From Pontederia crassipes (taxonomy: Eukaryota; Streptophyta; Magnoliopsida; Commelinales; Pontederiaceae): a stretch of 64,000 nucleotides of DNA. The stretch's first letter is position 1, and the number at the start of each line of letters is the position of its first letter. The translations under genes and the position numbers were made by a program. The notes under the pieces were generated by a model. The model was not told where the DNA came from. It worked only from the letters and a program-made list of their open reading frames with translations, and did not search any database. Below are positions 1-11,500 of the stretch, piece by piece. The stretch covers positions 6,324,001 through 6,388,000 of the forward strand of contig JAUKPH010000018.1 of the NCBI GenBank assembly GCA_030549335.1, read 5' to 3'.

Positions 1-23
1 AGCGTTATCTTTGATTGTAACGG

Positions 24-40
24 TTCAACTTCGGTTTGAA
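24..40 (+). other. Bulged dyad with a TTCG loop in each monomer
   Basis: First instance of an element present in nearly every monomer. TTCAAC and GTTTGAA are reverse complements apart from one extra T and flank TTCG. In DNA this is an imperfect dyad; in a + strand transcript it would give a six-pair stem with one bulged U, closed by the C(UUCG)G tetraloop, which is known to be unusually stable. Some variants damage it: G to A at position 34 or 33, C to T at 32, and C to T at 29 (the last usually with A at 42). No function is shown by the sequence. Confidence 0.6.
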
Positions 41-101
41 ATAGAGTTAAAGTTCTAAAGATCTATCACCTCTTAGGACACCCAAAGGTTGTCATCAGTA
101 T

Positions 102-114
102 CTATAACTTATAG
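102..114. other. 13-bp interrupted palindrome in each monomer
   Basis: CTATAACTTATAG reads as CTATAA, one central C, then TTATAG, a perfect dyad. In most monomers it overlaps a second dyad, ATAAGT (94-99) paired with ACTTAT (107-112) across a 7-bp spacer; in this first copy the left arm is ATCAGT. Frequent variants break one arm position: TTGTAG in place of TTATAG, TTATCG, CTATTAC, or ATTTATAG. Short dyads are common in centromeric satellites and have been proposed to help form non-B DNA, but that role here is inference. Confidence 0.6.
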
Positions 115-120
115 CTTTGA

Positions 121-148
121 ACCTAACTCTAAGACTCTAATCCCTAAG
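121..148. other. CTAA-rich tail resembling degenerate telomere repeats
   Basis: The last 28 bp of the monomer contain CTAA four times, at 123, 129, 137 and 144, spaced 6, 8 and 7 bp, in the contexts ACCTAAC, CTCTAAG, CTCTAAT and CCCTAAG. The plant-type telomere repeat is CCCTAAA with a 7-bp period, so the tail may be a decayed short tandem repeat of that sort. It is equally possible that this is low-complexity chance. The tail is conserved along the array apart from the coupled changes at 134 and 145. Confidence 0.4.
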
Positions 149-830
149 AGCGTTATCTTTGATTGTAACGGTTCAACTTCGGTTTGAAATAGAGTTAAAC
201 TTCTAAAGATCTATCACCTCTTATGACACCCAAAGGTTGTAATAAGTATCTATAACTTATCGCTTTGAACCTAACTCTAAGTCTCTAATCCTCAAGAGCG
301 TTATCTTTGATTGTAACGGTTCAACTTTGGTTTGAAATAGAATTAAAGTTCTAAAGATCTATCACCTCTTAGGACACCCAAAGGTTGTCATAAGTATCTA
401 TAACTTGTAGCTTTGAACCTAACTCTAAGACTCTAATCCCGAAGAGCGTTATCTTTGATTGTAACGGTTCAACTTCGGTTTGAAATAGAGTTAAAGTTCT
501 AAAGATCTATCACCTCTTAGGACACCCAAAGGTTGTAATAAGTATCTATAACATATAGCTTTGAACCTAACTCTAAGTCTCTAATCCCCAAGAGCGTTAT
601 CTTTGATTGTAACGGTTCAACTTCGGTTTGAAATAGAGTTAAAGTTCTAAAGATCTATCACCTCTTAGGACACCCAAAGGTTGTAATAAGTATCTATAAC
701 TTATAGCTTTGAACTTAACTCTAAGTCTCTAATCCCCAAGAGCGTTATCTTTGATTGTAACGGTTCAACTTCGGTTTGAAATAGAGTTAAAGTTCTAAAG
801 ATCTATCACCTCTTAGGACACCCAAAGGTT

Positions 831-2162
831 GTCAAAAGTATCTATAACTTATAGCTTTGAACCTAACTCTAAGACTCTAATCCCTAAGAGCGTTATCTTT
901 GATTGTAACGGTTCAACTTCGGTTTGAAATAGAGTTAAAGTTCTAAAGATCTATCACCTCTTAGGACACTCAAAGGTTGTCATTAGTATCTATAACTTAT
1001 AGCTTTGAACCTAACTCTAAGACTCTAATCCCTAAGACCGTTATCTTTGATTGTAACGGTTCAATTTCGGTTTGAAAAAGAGTTAAAATTCTAAAGATCT
1101 ATCACCTCTTAGGACACTCAAAGGTTGTCATAAGTATCTATAACTTATAGCTTTGAACCTAACTCTAAGACTCTAATCCCTAAGACCGTTATCTTTGATT
1201 GTAACGGTTCAATTTCGGTTTGAAAAAGAGTTAAAGTTCTAAAGATCTATCACCTCTTAGGACACCCAAAGGTTGTCCTAAGTATCTATAACTTATAGCT
1301 TTGAACCTAACTCTAAGACTCTAATCCCTAAGAGCGTTATCTTTGATTGTAACGGTTCAACTTCGGTTTGAAATAGAGTTAAAGTTCTAAAGATCTATCA
1401 CCTCTTAGGACACTCAAAGGTTGTCATAAGTATCTATAACTTGTAGCTTTGAACCTAACTCTAAGACTCTAATCCCTAAGAGCGTTATCTTTGATTGTAA
1501 CGGTTCAACTTCGGTTTGAAATAGAGTTAAAGTTCTAAAGATCTATCACCTCTTAGGACACCCAAAGGTTGTAATAAGTATCTATAACTTATAGCTTTGA
1601 ACCTAACTCTAAGTCTCTAATCCCCAAGAGCGTTATCTTTAATTGTAACGGTTCAACTTCGGTTTGAAATAGAATTAAAGTTCTAAAGATCTATCACCTC
1701 TTAGGACACCCAAAGGTTGTTATAAGTATCTATAACTTATAGCTTTGAACCTAACTCTAAGACTCTAATCCCTAAGAGCGTTATCTTTGATTGTAACGGT
1801 TCAACTTCGGTTTCAAATAGAGTTAAAGATCTAAAGATCTATCACCTCTTAGGACACCCAAAGGTTGTCATAAGTATCTATAACTTATAGCTTTGAACCT
1901 AACTCTAAGACTCTAATCCCTAAGAGCGTTATCTTTGATTGTAACGGTTCAACTTCGGTTTGAAATAGAGTTAAAGTTCTAAAGATCTATCACCTCTTAG
2001 GACACCCAAAGGTCGTAATAAGTATCTATAACTTATACCTTTGAACCTAACTCTAAGTCTCTAATCCCCAAGAGCGTTATCTTTGATTGTAACGGTTCAA
2101 CTTCGATTTGAAATAGAATTAAAGTTCTAAAGATCGATCACCTCTTAGGACACCCAAAGGTT
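831..2162. repeat. 9-monomer higher-order repeat, copy 1
   Basis: A 1332-bp unit (exactly 9 monomers) directly followed by a near-identical second copy at 2163. The unit starts at the GTCAAAAG variant, continues with a CACTCAAAG monomer, two ACCGTT/CAATTTCGG/GAAAAAG monomers, a GTCCTAAG site, a TTTAATTG monomer and a TTTCAAATAG monomer, and ends in a CTTCGATTT/AGATCGATC half-monomer. Because the first monomer at 741 has an ordinary first half whereas the joint at 2073 does not, the exchange point falls inside the monomer, between roughly positions 65 and 91. Confidence 0.85.
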
Positions 2163-3494
2163 GTCAAAAGTATCTATAACTTATAGCTTTGAACCTAACT
2201 CTAAGACTCTAATCCCTAAGAGCGTTATCTTTGATTGTAACGGTTCAACTTCGGTTTGAAATAGAGTTAAAGTTCTAAAGATCTATCACCTCTTAGGACA
2301 CTCAAAGGTTGTCATTAATATCTATAACTTATAGCTTTGAACCTAACTCTAAGACTCTAATCCCTAAGACCGTTATCTTTGATTGTAACGGTTCAATTTC
2401 GGTTTGAAAAAGAGTTAAAATTCTAAAGATCTATCACCTCTTAGGACACTCAAAGGTTGTCATAAGTATCTATAACTTATAGCTTTGAACCTAACTCTAA
2501 GACTCTAATCCCTAAGACCGTTATCTTTGATTGTAACGGTTCAATTTCGGTTTGAAAAAGAGTTAAAGTTCTAAAGATCTATCACCTCTTAGGACACCCA
2601 AAGGTTGTCCTAAGTATCTATAACTTATAGCTTTGAACCTAACTCTAAGACTCTAATCCCTAAGAGCGTTATCTTTGATTGTAACGGTTCAACTTCGGTT
2701 TGAAATAGAGTTAAAGTTCTAAAGATCTATCACCTCTTAGGACACTCAAAGGTTGTCATAAGTATCTATAACTTGTAGCTTTGAACCTAACTCTAAGACT
2801 CTAATCCCTAAGAGCGTTATCTTTGATTGTAACGGTTCAACTTCGGTTTGAAATAGAGTTAAAGTTCTAAAGATCTATCACCTCTTAGGACACCCAAAGG
2901 TTGTAATAAGTATCTATAACTTATAGCTTTGAACCTAACTCTAAGTCTCTAATCCCCAAGAGCGTTATCTTTAATTGTAACGGTTCAACTTCGGTTTGAA
3001 ATAGAATTAAAGTTCTAAAGATCTATCACCTCTTAGGACACCCAAAGGTTGTTATAAGTATCTATAACTTATAGCTTTGAACCTAACTCTAAGACTCTAA
3101 TCCCTAAGAGCGTTATCTTTGATTGTAACGGTTCAACTTCGGTTTCAAATAGAGTTAAAGATCTAAAGATCTATCACCTCTTAGGACACCCAAAGGTTGT
3201 CATAAGTATCTATAACTTATAGCTTTGAACCTAACTCTAAGACTCTAATCCCTAAGAGCGTTATCTTTGATTGTAACGGTTCAACTTCGGTTTGAAATAG
3301 AGTTAAAGTTCTAAAGATCTATCACCTCTTAGGACACCCAAAGGTCGTAATAAGTATCTATAACTTATACCTTTGAACCTAACTCTAAGTCTCTAATCCC
3401 CAAGAGCGTTATCTTTGATTGTAACGGTTCAACTTCGATTTGAAATAGAATTAAAGTTCTAAAGATCGATCACCTCTTAGGACACCCAAAGGTT
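2163..3494. repeat. 9-monomer higher-order repeat, copy 2
   Basis: Tandem copy of the preceding 1332-bp unit with the same variant order. It has one private change I noticed: GTCATTAATA near 2313, where copy 1 and both copies at 8.8-11.5 kb have GTCATTAGTA. The end is marked by the switch from GTCAAAAG to GTTATAAG after the AGATCGATC half-monomer. Confidence 0.85.
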
Positions 3495-4869
3495 GTTATA
3501 AGTATCTATAACTTATAGCTTTGAACCTAAGTCTAAGACTCTAAATCCCTAAGAGCGTTATCTTTGATTGTAACGGTTCAACTTCGGTTTGAAATAGAGT
3601 TAAAGTTCTAAAGATCTATCACCTCTTAGGACACCCAAAGGTTGTAATAAGTATCTATAACTTATAGCTTTGAACTTAACTCTAAGTCTCTAATTCCCAA
3701 GAGCGTTATCTTTGATTGTAACGGTTCAACTTCGGTTTGAAATAGAGTTAAAGTTCTAAAGATCTATCACCTCTTAGGACACCCAAAGGTTGTCATAAGT
3801 ATCTATAACTTGTAGCTTTGAACCTAACTCTAAGACTCTAATCCCTAAGAGCGTTATCTTTGATTGTAACGGTTCAACTTCGGTTTGAAATAGAGTTAAA
3901 GTTCTAAAGATCTATCACCTCTTAGGACACCCAAAGGTTGTAATAAGTATCTATAACTTATAGCTTTGAACCTAACTCTAAGACTCAAATCCCCAAGAGC
4001 GTTATCTTTGGTTGTAACGGTTCAACTTCGGTTTGAAATAGAGTTAAAGTTCTAAAGATCTATCACCTCTTAGGACACCCAAAGGTCGTAATAAGTATCT
4101 ATAACTTATAGCTTTGAACCTAACTCTAAGTCTCTAATCCCCAAGAGTGTTATCTTTGATTGTAACGGTTCAACTTCGGTTTGAAATAGAATTAAAGTTC
4201 TAAAGATCTATCACCTCTTAGGACACCCAGAGGTTGTCATAAGTATCTATAACTTATAGCTTTGAACCTAACTCTAAGACTCTAATCCCTAAGAGCGTTA
4301 TCTTTGATTGTAACGGTTCAACTTCGGTTTGAAATAGAGTTAAAGTTCTAAAGATCTATCACCTCTTAGGACACCCAAAGGTTGTAATAAGTATCTATAT
4401 CTTATAGCTTTGAACCTAACTCTAAGTCTCTAATCCCCAAGAGCGTTATCTTTGATTGTAACGGTTCAACTTCGATTTGAAATAGAATTAAAGTTCTAAA
4501 GATCTATCACCTCTTAGGACACCCAAAGGTAGTTATAAGTATCTATAACTTATAGCTTTGAACCTAACTCTAAGACTCTAATCCCTAAGAGCGTTATCTT
4601 TGATTGTAACGGTTCAACTTCGGTTTGAAATAGAGTTAAAGTTCTAAAGATCTATCACCTCTTAGGACACCCAAAGGTTGTAATAAGTATCTATAACTTA
4701 TAGCTTTGAACCTAAATCTAAGACTCTAATCCCTAAGAGCGTTATATTTTATTGTAACGGTTCAATTTCGGTTTGAAAAAGAGTTAAAGTTCTAAAGATC
4801 TATCACCTCTTAGGACACCCAAAGGTTGTCATAAGTATCTATAACTTATAGCTTTGAACCTAACTCTAA

Positions 4870-5340
4870 GACTCCAATCCCTAAGAGCGTTATCTTTGAT
4901 TGTAACGGTTCAACTTCGATTTGAAATAGAATTAAAGTTCAAAAGATCTATCACCTCTTAGGACACCCAAAGGTTGTAATAAGTATCTATAACTTATCGC
5001 TTTGAACCTAACTCTAAGTCTCTAATCCCCAAGAGCGTTATCTTTGATTGTAACGGTTCAACTTCGGTTTGAAATAGAATTAAAGTTCTAAAGATCTATC
5101 ACCTCTTAGGACACCCAAAGGTTGTCATAAGTATCTATAACTTGTAGATTTGAACCTAATTCTAAGACTCTAATCCCTAAGAGCGTTATCTTTGATTATA
5201 ACGGTTCAACTTCGGTTTGAAATAGAGTTAAAGTTCTAAAGATCTATCACCTCTTAGGACACCCAAAGGTTGTAATAAGTATCTATAACTTATAGCTTTG
5301 AACCTAACTCTAAGTCTCTAATCCCCAAGAGCGTTATCTT
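4870..5340. repeat. 7-monomer-spaced duplication, copy 1
   Basis: About 470 bp carrying ACTCCAATCC (4871), GTTCAAAAGATC near 4938, TTATCGCTTTG, CTTGTAGATTTG (5141) and CCTAATTCTAA. The same combination recurs 1036 bp (7 monomers) downstream. Limits are approximate; outside them the monomers differ (GAAAAAGAG versus GAAATAGAA on the left side). Confidence 0.75.
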
Positions 5341-5905
5341 TGATTGTAACGGTTCAACTTCGGTTTGAAAAAGAGTTAAAGTTCTAAAGATCTATCACCT
5401 CTTAGAACACCCAAAGGTTGTAATAAGTATCTATAACTTATAGCTTCGAACCTAAATCTAAGACTCTAATCCCTAAGAGCGTTATCTTTTATTGTAACGG
5501 TTCAATTTCGGTTTGAAAAATAGTTAAAGTTCTAAAGATCTATCACCTCTTAGGACACCCAAAGGTTGTCATAAGTATCTATAACTTATAGCTTTGAACC
5601 TAACTCTAAGACTCTAATCCCTAAGAGCGTTATCTTTGATTGTAACGGTTCAACTTCGGTTTGAAATAGAGTTAAACTTCTAAAGATCTATCACCTCTTA
5701 GGACACCCAAAGGTTGTAATAAGTAACTATAACTTATCGCTTTGAACCTAACTCTAAGTCTCTAATCCTCAAGAGCGTTATCTTTGATTGTAACGGTTCA
5801 ACTTCGGTTTGAAATAGAATTAAAGTTCTAAAGATCTATCACCTCTTAGGACACCCAAAGGTTGTCATAAGTATCTATAACTTATAGCTTTGAACCTAAC
5901 TCTAA

Positions 5906-6376
5906 GACTCCAATCCCTAAGAGCGTTATCTTTGATTGTAACGGTTCAACTTCGATTTGAAATAGAATTAAAGTTCAAAAGATCTATCACCTCTTAGGAC
6001 ACCCAAAGGTTGTAATAAGTATCTATAACTTATCGCTTTGAACCTAACTCTAAGTCTCTAATCCCCAAGAGCGTTATCTTTGATTGTAACGGTTCAACTT
6101 CGGTTTGAAATAGAATTAAAGTTCTAAAGATCTATCACCTCTTAGGACACCCAAAGGTTGTCATAAGTATCTATAACTTGTAGATTTGAACCTAATTCTA
6201 AAACTCTAATCCCTAAGAGCATTATCTTTGATTATAACGGTTCAACTTCGGATTGAAATAGAGTTAAAGTTCTAAAGATCTATCACCTCTTAGGACACCC
6301 AAAGGTTGTAATAAGTATCTATAACTTATAGCTTTGAACCTAACTCTAAGTCTCTAATCCCCAAGAGCGTTATCTT
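5906..6376. repeat. 7-monomer-spaced duplication, copy 2
   Basis: Matches 4870-5340 at an offset of 1036 bp, shown by ACTCCAATCC at 5907 and CTTGTAGATTTG at 6177. It has collected extra private changes near 6200-6252 (TTCTAAAACTC, GAGCATTATC, TTCGGATTG), so it looks the more diverged of the two. Confidence 0.75.
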
Positions 6377-8583
6377 TGATTGTAACGGTTCAACTTCGGT
6401 TTGAAATAGAGTTAAAGTTCTAAAGATCTATCACCTCTTAGGACACCCAAAGGTTGTAATAAGTATCTATAACTTATAGCTTTGAACCTAACTCTAAGAC
6501 TCTAATCCCAAGAGCGTTATCTTTGATTGTAACGGTTCAACTTCGGTTTGAAAAAGAGTTAAAGTTCTAAAGATCTATCACCTCTTAGGACACCCAAAGG
6601 TGTCATAAGTATCTATAACTTATAGCTTTGAACCTAACTCTAAGACTCTAATCCCTAAGAGCGTTATCTTTGATTGTAACGGTTCAACTTCGGTTTGAAA
6701 TAGAGTTAAAGTTCTAAAGATCTATCACCTCTTAGGACACCCAAAGGTTGTCATCAGTATCTATAACTTATAGCTTTAAACTTAACTCTAAGACTCTAAT
6801 CCCTAAGAGCGTTATCTTTGATTGTAACGGTTCAACTTCGATTTGAAATAGAGTTAAAGTTCTAAAGATCTATCACCTCTTAGGACACCCAAAGGTTGTA
6901 ATAAGTATCTATAACTTATAGCTTTGAACCTAACTCTAAGACTCTAATCCCTAAGAGCGTTATCTTTGATTGTAACGGTTCAACTTCGGTTTGAAATAGA
7001 GTTAAAGTTCTAAAGATCTATCACCTCTTAGGACACCCAAAGGTTGTAATAAGTATCTATAACTTATAGCTTTGAACCTAACTCTAAGACTCTAATCCCT
7101 AAGAGCGTTATCTTTGATTGTAACGGTTCAACTTCGGTTTGAAATAGAGTTAAAGTTCTAAAGATCTATCACCTCTTAGGACACCCAAAGGTTGTCATAA
7201 GTATCTATAACTTGTAGCTTTGAACCTAACTCTAAGACTCTAATCCCTAAGAGCGTTATCTTTGATTGTAACGGTTCAACTTCGGTTTGAAATAGAGTTA
7301 AAGTTCTAAAGATCTATCACCTCTTAGGACACCCAAAGGTTGTAATAAGTATCTATAACTTATAGCTTTGAACTTAACTCTAAGTCTCTAATCCCCAAGA
7401 GCGTTATCTTTGATTGTAACGGTTCAACTTCGGTTTGAAATACAGTTAAAGTTCTAAAGATCTATCACCTCTTAGGACACCCAAAGGTTGTCATAAGTAT
7501 CTATAACTTATAGCTTTGAACCTAACTCTAAGACTCTAATCCTTAAGAGCGTTATCTTTGATTGTAACGGTTCAACTTCGGTTTGAAATAGAGTTAAAGT
7601 TCTAAAGATCTATCACCTCTTAGGACACCCAAAGGTCATAATAAGTATCTATAACTTATAGCTTTGAACCTAACTCTAAGTCTCTAATCCCCAAGAGCGT
7701 TATCTTTGATTGTAACGGTTCAACTTCGGTTTGAAATAGAATTAAAGTTCTAAAGATCTATCACCTCTTAGGACACCCAGAGGTTGTCATAAGTATCTAT
7801 AACTTATAGCTTTGAACCTAACTCTAAGACTCTAATCCCTAAGAGCGTTATCTTTGATTGTAACGGTTCAACTTTGGTTTGAAATAGAGTTAAAGTTCTA
7901 AAGATCTATCACCTCTTAGGACACCCAAAGGTTGTCATAAGTATCTATAACTTATAGCTTTGAACCTAACTCTAAGACTCTAATCCCTAAGAGCGTTATC
8001 TTTGATTGTAACGGTTCAACTTCGGTTAGAAATAGAGTTAAAGTTCTAAAGATCTATCACCTCTTAGGACACCCAAAGGTTGTCATAAGTATCTATAACT
8101 TATAGCTTTGAACCTAACTCTAAGACTCTAATCCCTAAGAGCGTTATCTTTGATTGTAACGGTTCAACTTCGGTTTGAAATAGAGTTAAAGTTCTAAAGA
8201 TCTATCACCTCTTAGGACACTCAAAGGTTGTCATAAGTATCTATAACTTATAGCTTTGAACCTAACTCTAAGACTCTAATCCCTAAGACCGTTATCTTTG
8301 ATTGTAACGGTTCAACTTCGGTTTGAAATAGAGTTAAAGTTCTAAAGATCTATCACCTCTTAGGACACCCAAAGGTTGTAATAAGTATCTATAACTTATA
8401 GCTTTGAACCTAACTCTAAGACTCTAATCCCTAAGAGCGTTATCTTTGATTGTAACGGTTCAACTTCGGTTTGAAATAGAGTTAAAGTTCTAAAGATCTA
8501 TCACCTCTTAGGACACCCAAAGGTTGTCATAAGTATCTATAACTTGTAGCTTTGAACCTAACTCTAAGACTCTAATCCCTAAG
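6377..8583. repeat. Satellite monomers without a clear local HOR
   Basis: About 15 monomers between the 7-monomer duplication and the second 3.4-kb segment. It contains two 1-bp losses, in TCTAATCCCAAGAG near 6509 and in AAAGGTGTCAT at 6600. The part from about 7.6 to 8.3 kb, with CCCAGAGG, ACTTTGGTTT (7871) and GGTTAGAAAT (8025), recurs at about 12.5-13.2 kb at an offset of 4885 bp (33 monomers plus the 1-bp insertion near 11533). No non-satellite sequence. Confidence 0.8.
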
Positions 8584-11500
8584 AGCGTTATCTTTGATTG
8601 TAACGGTTCAACTTCGGTTTGAAATAGAGTTAAAGTTCTAAAGATCTATCACCTCTTAGGACACCCAAAGGTTGTAATAAGTATCTATAACTTATAGCTT
8701 TGAACTTAACTCTAAGTCTCTAATCCCCAAGAGCGTTATCTTTGATTGTAACGGTTCAACTTCGGTTTGAAATAGAGTTAAAGTTCTAAAGATCTATCAC
8801 CTCTTAGGACACCCAAAGGTTGTCAAAAGTATCTATAACTTATAGCTTTGAACCTAACTCTAAGACTCTAATCCCTAAGAGCGTTATCTTTGATTGTAAC
8901 GGTTCAACTTCGGTTTGAAATAGAGTTAAAGTTCTAAAGATCTATCACCTCTTAGGACACTCAAAGGTTGTCATTAGTATCTATAACTTATAGCTTTGAA
9001 CCTAACTCTAAGACTCTAATCCCTAAGACCGTTATCTTTGATTGTAACGGTTCAATTTCGGTTTGAAAAAGAGTTAAAATTCTAAAGATCTATCACCTCT
9101 TAGGACACTCAAAGGTTGTCATAAGTATCTATAACTTATAGCTTTGAACCTAACTCTAAGACTCTAATCCCTAAGACCGTTATCTTTGATTGTAACGGTT
9201 CAATTTCGGTTTGAAAAAGAGTTAAAGTTCTAAAGATCTATCACCTCTTAGGACACCCAAAGGTTGTCCTAAGTATCTATAACTTATAGCTTTGAACCTA
9301 ACTCTAAGACTCTAATCCCTAAGAGCGTTATCTTTGATTGTAACGGTTCAACTTCGGTTTGAAATAGAGTTAAAGTTCTAAAGATCTATCACCTCTTAGG
9401 ACACTCAAAGGTTGTCATAAGTATCTATAACTTGTAGCTTTGAACCTAACTCTAAGACTCTAATCCCTAAGAGCGTTATCTTTGATTGTAACGGTTCAAC
9501 TTCGGTTTGAAATAGAGTTAAAGTTCTAAAGATCTATCACCTCTTAGGACACCCAAAGGTTGTAATAAGTATCTATAACTTATAGCTTTGAACCTAACTC
9601 TAAGTCTCTAATCCCCAAGAGCGTTATCTTTAATTGTAACGGTTCAACTTCGGTTTGAAATAGAATTAAAGTTCTAAAGATCTATCACCTCTTAGGACAC
9701 CCAAAGGTTGTTATAAGTATCTATAACTTATAGCTTTGAACCTAACTCTAAGACTCTAATCCCTAAGAGCGTTATCTTTGATTGTAACGGTTCAACTTCG
9801 GTTTCAAATAGAGTTAAAGATCTAAAGATCTATCACCTCTTAGGACACCCAAAGGTTGTCATAAGTATCTATAACTTATAGCTTTGAACCTAACTCTAAG
9901 ACTCTAATCCCTAAGAGCGTTATCTTTGATTGTAACGGTTCAACTTCGGTTTGAAATAGAGTTAAAGTTCTAAAGATCTATCACCTCTTAGGACACCCAA
10001 AGGTCGTAATAAGTATCTATAACTTATACCTTTGAACCTAACTCTAAGTCTCTAATCCCCAAGAGCGTTATCTTTGATTGTAACGGTTCAACTTCGATTT
10101 GAAATAGAATTAAAGTTCTAAAGATCGATCACCTCTTAGGACACCCAAAGGTTGTCAAAAGTATCTATAACTTATAGCTTTGAACCTAACTCTAAGACTC
10201 TAATCCCTAAGAGCGTTATCTTTGATTGTAACGGTTCAACTTCGGTTTGAAATAGAGTTAAAGTTCTAAAGATCTATCACCTCTTAGGACACTCAAAGGT
10301 TGTCATTAGTATCTATAACTTATAGCTTTGAACCTAACTCTAAGACTCTAATCCCTAAGACCGTTATCTTTGATTGTAACGGTTCAATTTCGGTTTGAAA
10401 AAGAGTTAAAATTCTAAAGATCTATCACCTCTTAGGACACTCAAAGGTTGTCATAAGTATCTATAACTTATAGCTTTGAACCTAACTCTAAGACTCTAAT
10501 CCCTAAGACCGTTATCTTTGATTGTAACGGTTCAATTTCGGTTTGAAAAAGAGTTAAAGTTCTAAAGATCTATCACCTCTTAGGACACCCAAAGGTTGTC
10601 CTAAGTATCTATAACTTATAGCTTTGAACCTAACTCTAAGACTCTAATCCCTAAGAGCGTTATCTTTGATTGTAACGGTTCAACTTCGGTTTGAAATAGA
10701 GTTAAAGTTCTAAAGATCTATCACCTCTTAGGACACTCAAAGGTTGTCATAAGTATCTATAACTTGTAGCTTTGAACCTAACTCTAAGACTCTAATCCCT
10801 AAGAGCGTTATCTTTGATTGTAACGGTTCAACTTCGGTTTGAAATAGAGTTAAAGTTCTAAAGATCTATCACCTCTTAGGACACCCAAAGGTTGTAATAA
10901 GTATCTATAACTTATAGCTTTGAACCTAACTCTAAGTCTCTAATCCCCAAGAGCGTTATCTTTAATTGTAACGGTTCAACTTCGGTTTGAAATAGAATTA
11001 AAGTTCTAAAGATCTATCACCTCTTAGGACACCCAAAGGTTGTTATAAGTATCTATAACTTATAGCTTTGAACCTAACTCTAAGACTCTAATCCCTAAGA
11101 GCGTTATCTTTGATTGTAACGGTTCAACTTCGGTTTCAAATAGAGTTAAAGATCTAAAGATCTATCACCTCTTAGGACACCCAAAGGTTGTCATAAGTAT
11201 CTATAACTTATAGCTTTGAACCTAACTCTAAGACTCTAATCCCTAAGAGCGTTATCTTTGATTGTAACGGTTCAACTTCGGTTTGAAATAGAGTTAAAGT
11301 TCTAAAGATCTATCACCTCTTAGGACACCCAAAGGTCGTAATAAGTATCTATAACTTATACCTTTGAACCTAACTCTAAGTCTCTAATCCCCAAGAGCGT
11401 TATCTTTGATTGTAACGGTTCAACTTCGATTTGAAATAGAATTAAAGTTCTAAAGATCGATCACCTCTTAGGACACCCAAAGGTTGTTATAAGTATCTAT

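Larger units (their letters stand above)
1..148. repeat. Representative satellite monomer and its internal layout
   Basis: First complete unit, used here as the coordinate frame (positions 1-148). Position 1 starts AGCGTT; 24-40 is a bulged dyad around CTTCGG; 59-64 is the palindrome AGATCT; 81-90 carries the variable CCCAAAGGTT; 91-99 is the most variable part (GTCATAAGT, GTAATAAGT, GTTATAAGT, GTCCTAAGT, GTAACAAGT in different copies); 102-114 is a 13-bp palindrome; 121-148 is CTAA-rich. This particular copy has GTCATCAGT at 91-99, which breaks the ATAAGT half of a second dyad. Common variable positions elsewhere are 2, 10, 13, 16, 29, 34, 42, 46, 82, 85, 90, 93-95, 111, 123, 134, 144 and 145. 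Positions 134 (A or T) and 145 (T or C) mostly change together, giving GACTCT with CCCTAAG or GTCTCT with CCCCAAG. The choice of start is arbitrary. Confidence 0.95.
593..3997. repeat. 23-monomer segment, left copy of a 3.4-kb duplication
   Basis: This 3405-bp stretch (23 x 148 + 1) reappears at 8584-11988 with the same order of monomer variants. Shared diagnostic changes include GTCAAAAG at 831 and 2163, AGATCGATC near 2133 and 3463, TTTCAAATAG, a 1-bp insertion (CTCTAAATCCC) near 3543, and CTAATTCCCAAG near 3690. The offset is 7991 bp, which is 54 monomers minus the net 1 bp of indels in between. Upstream (445-592) the monomers differ from the corresponding ones, and the last monomer here ends ACTCAAATCCCC while the other copy ends ACTCTAATCCCT, so those mark the limits. 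Confidence 0.85.

Noticed and set aside
29-46. CENP-B box-like sequence at CTTCGGTTTGAAATAG
   Set aside because: Without gaps only about 10 of 17 positions match the mammalian CENP-B box, and most of the essential positions after TTCG fail. A better match needs a 1-bp insertion. I consider it chance.
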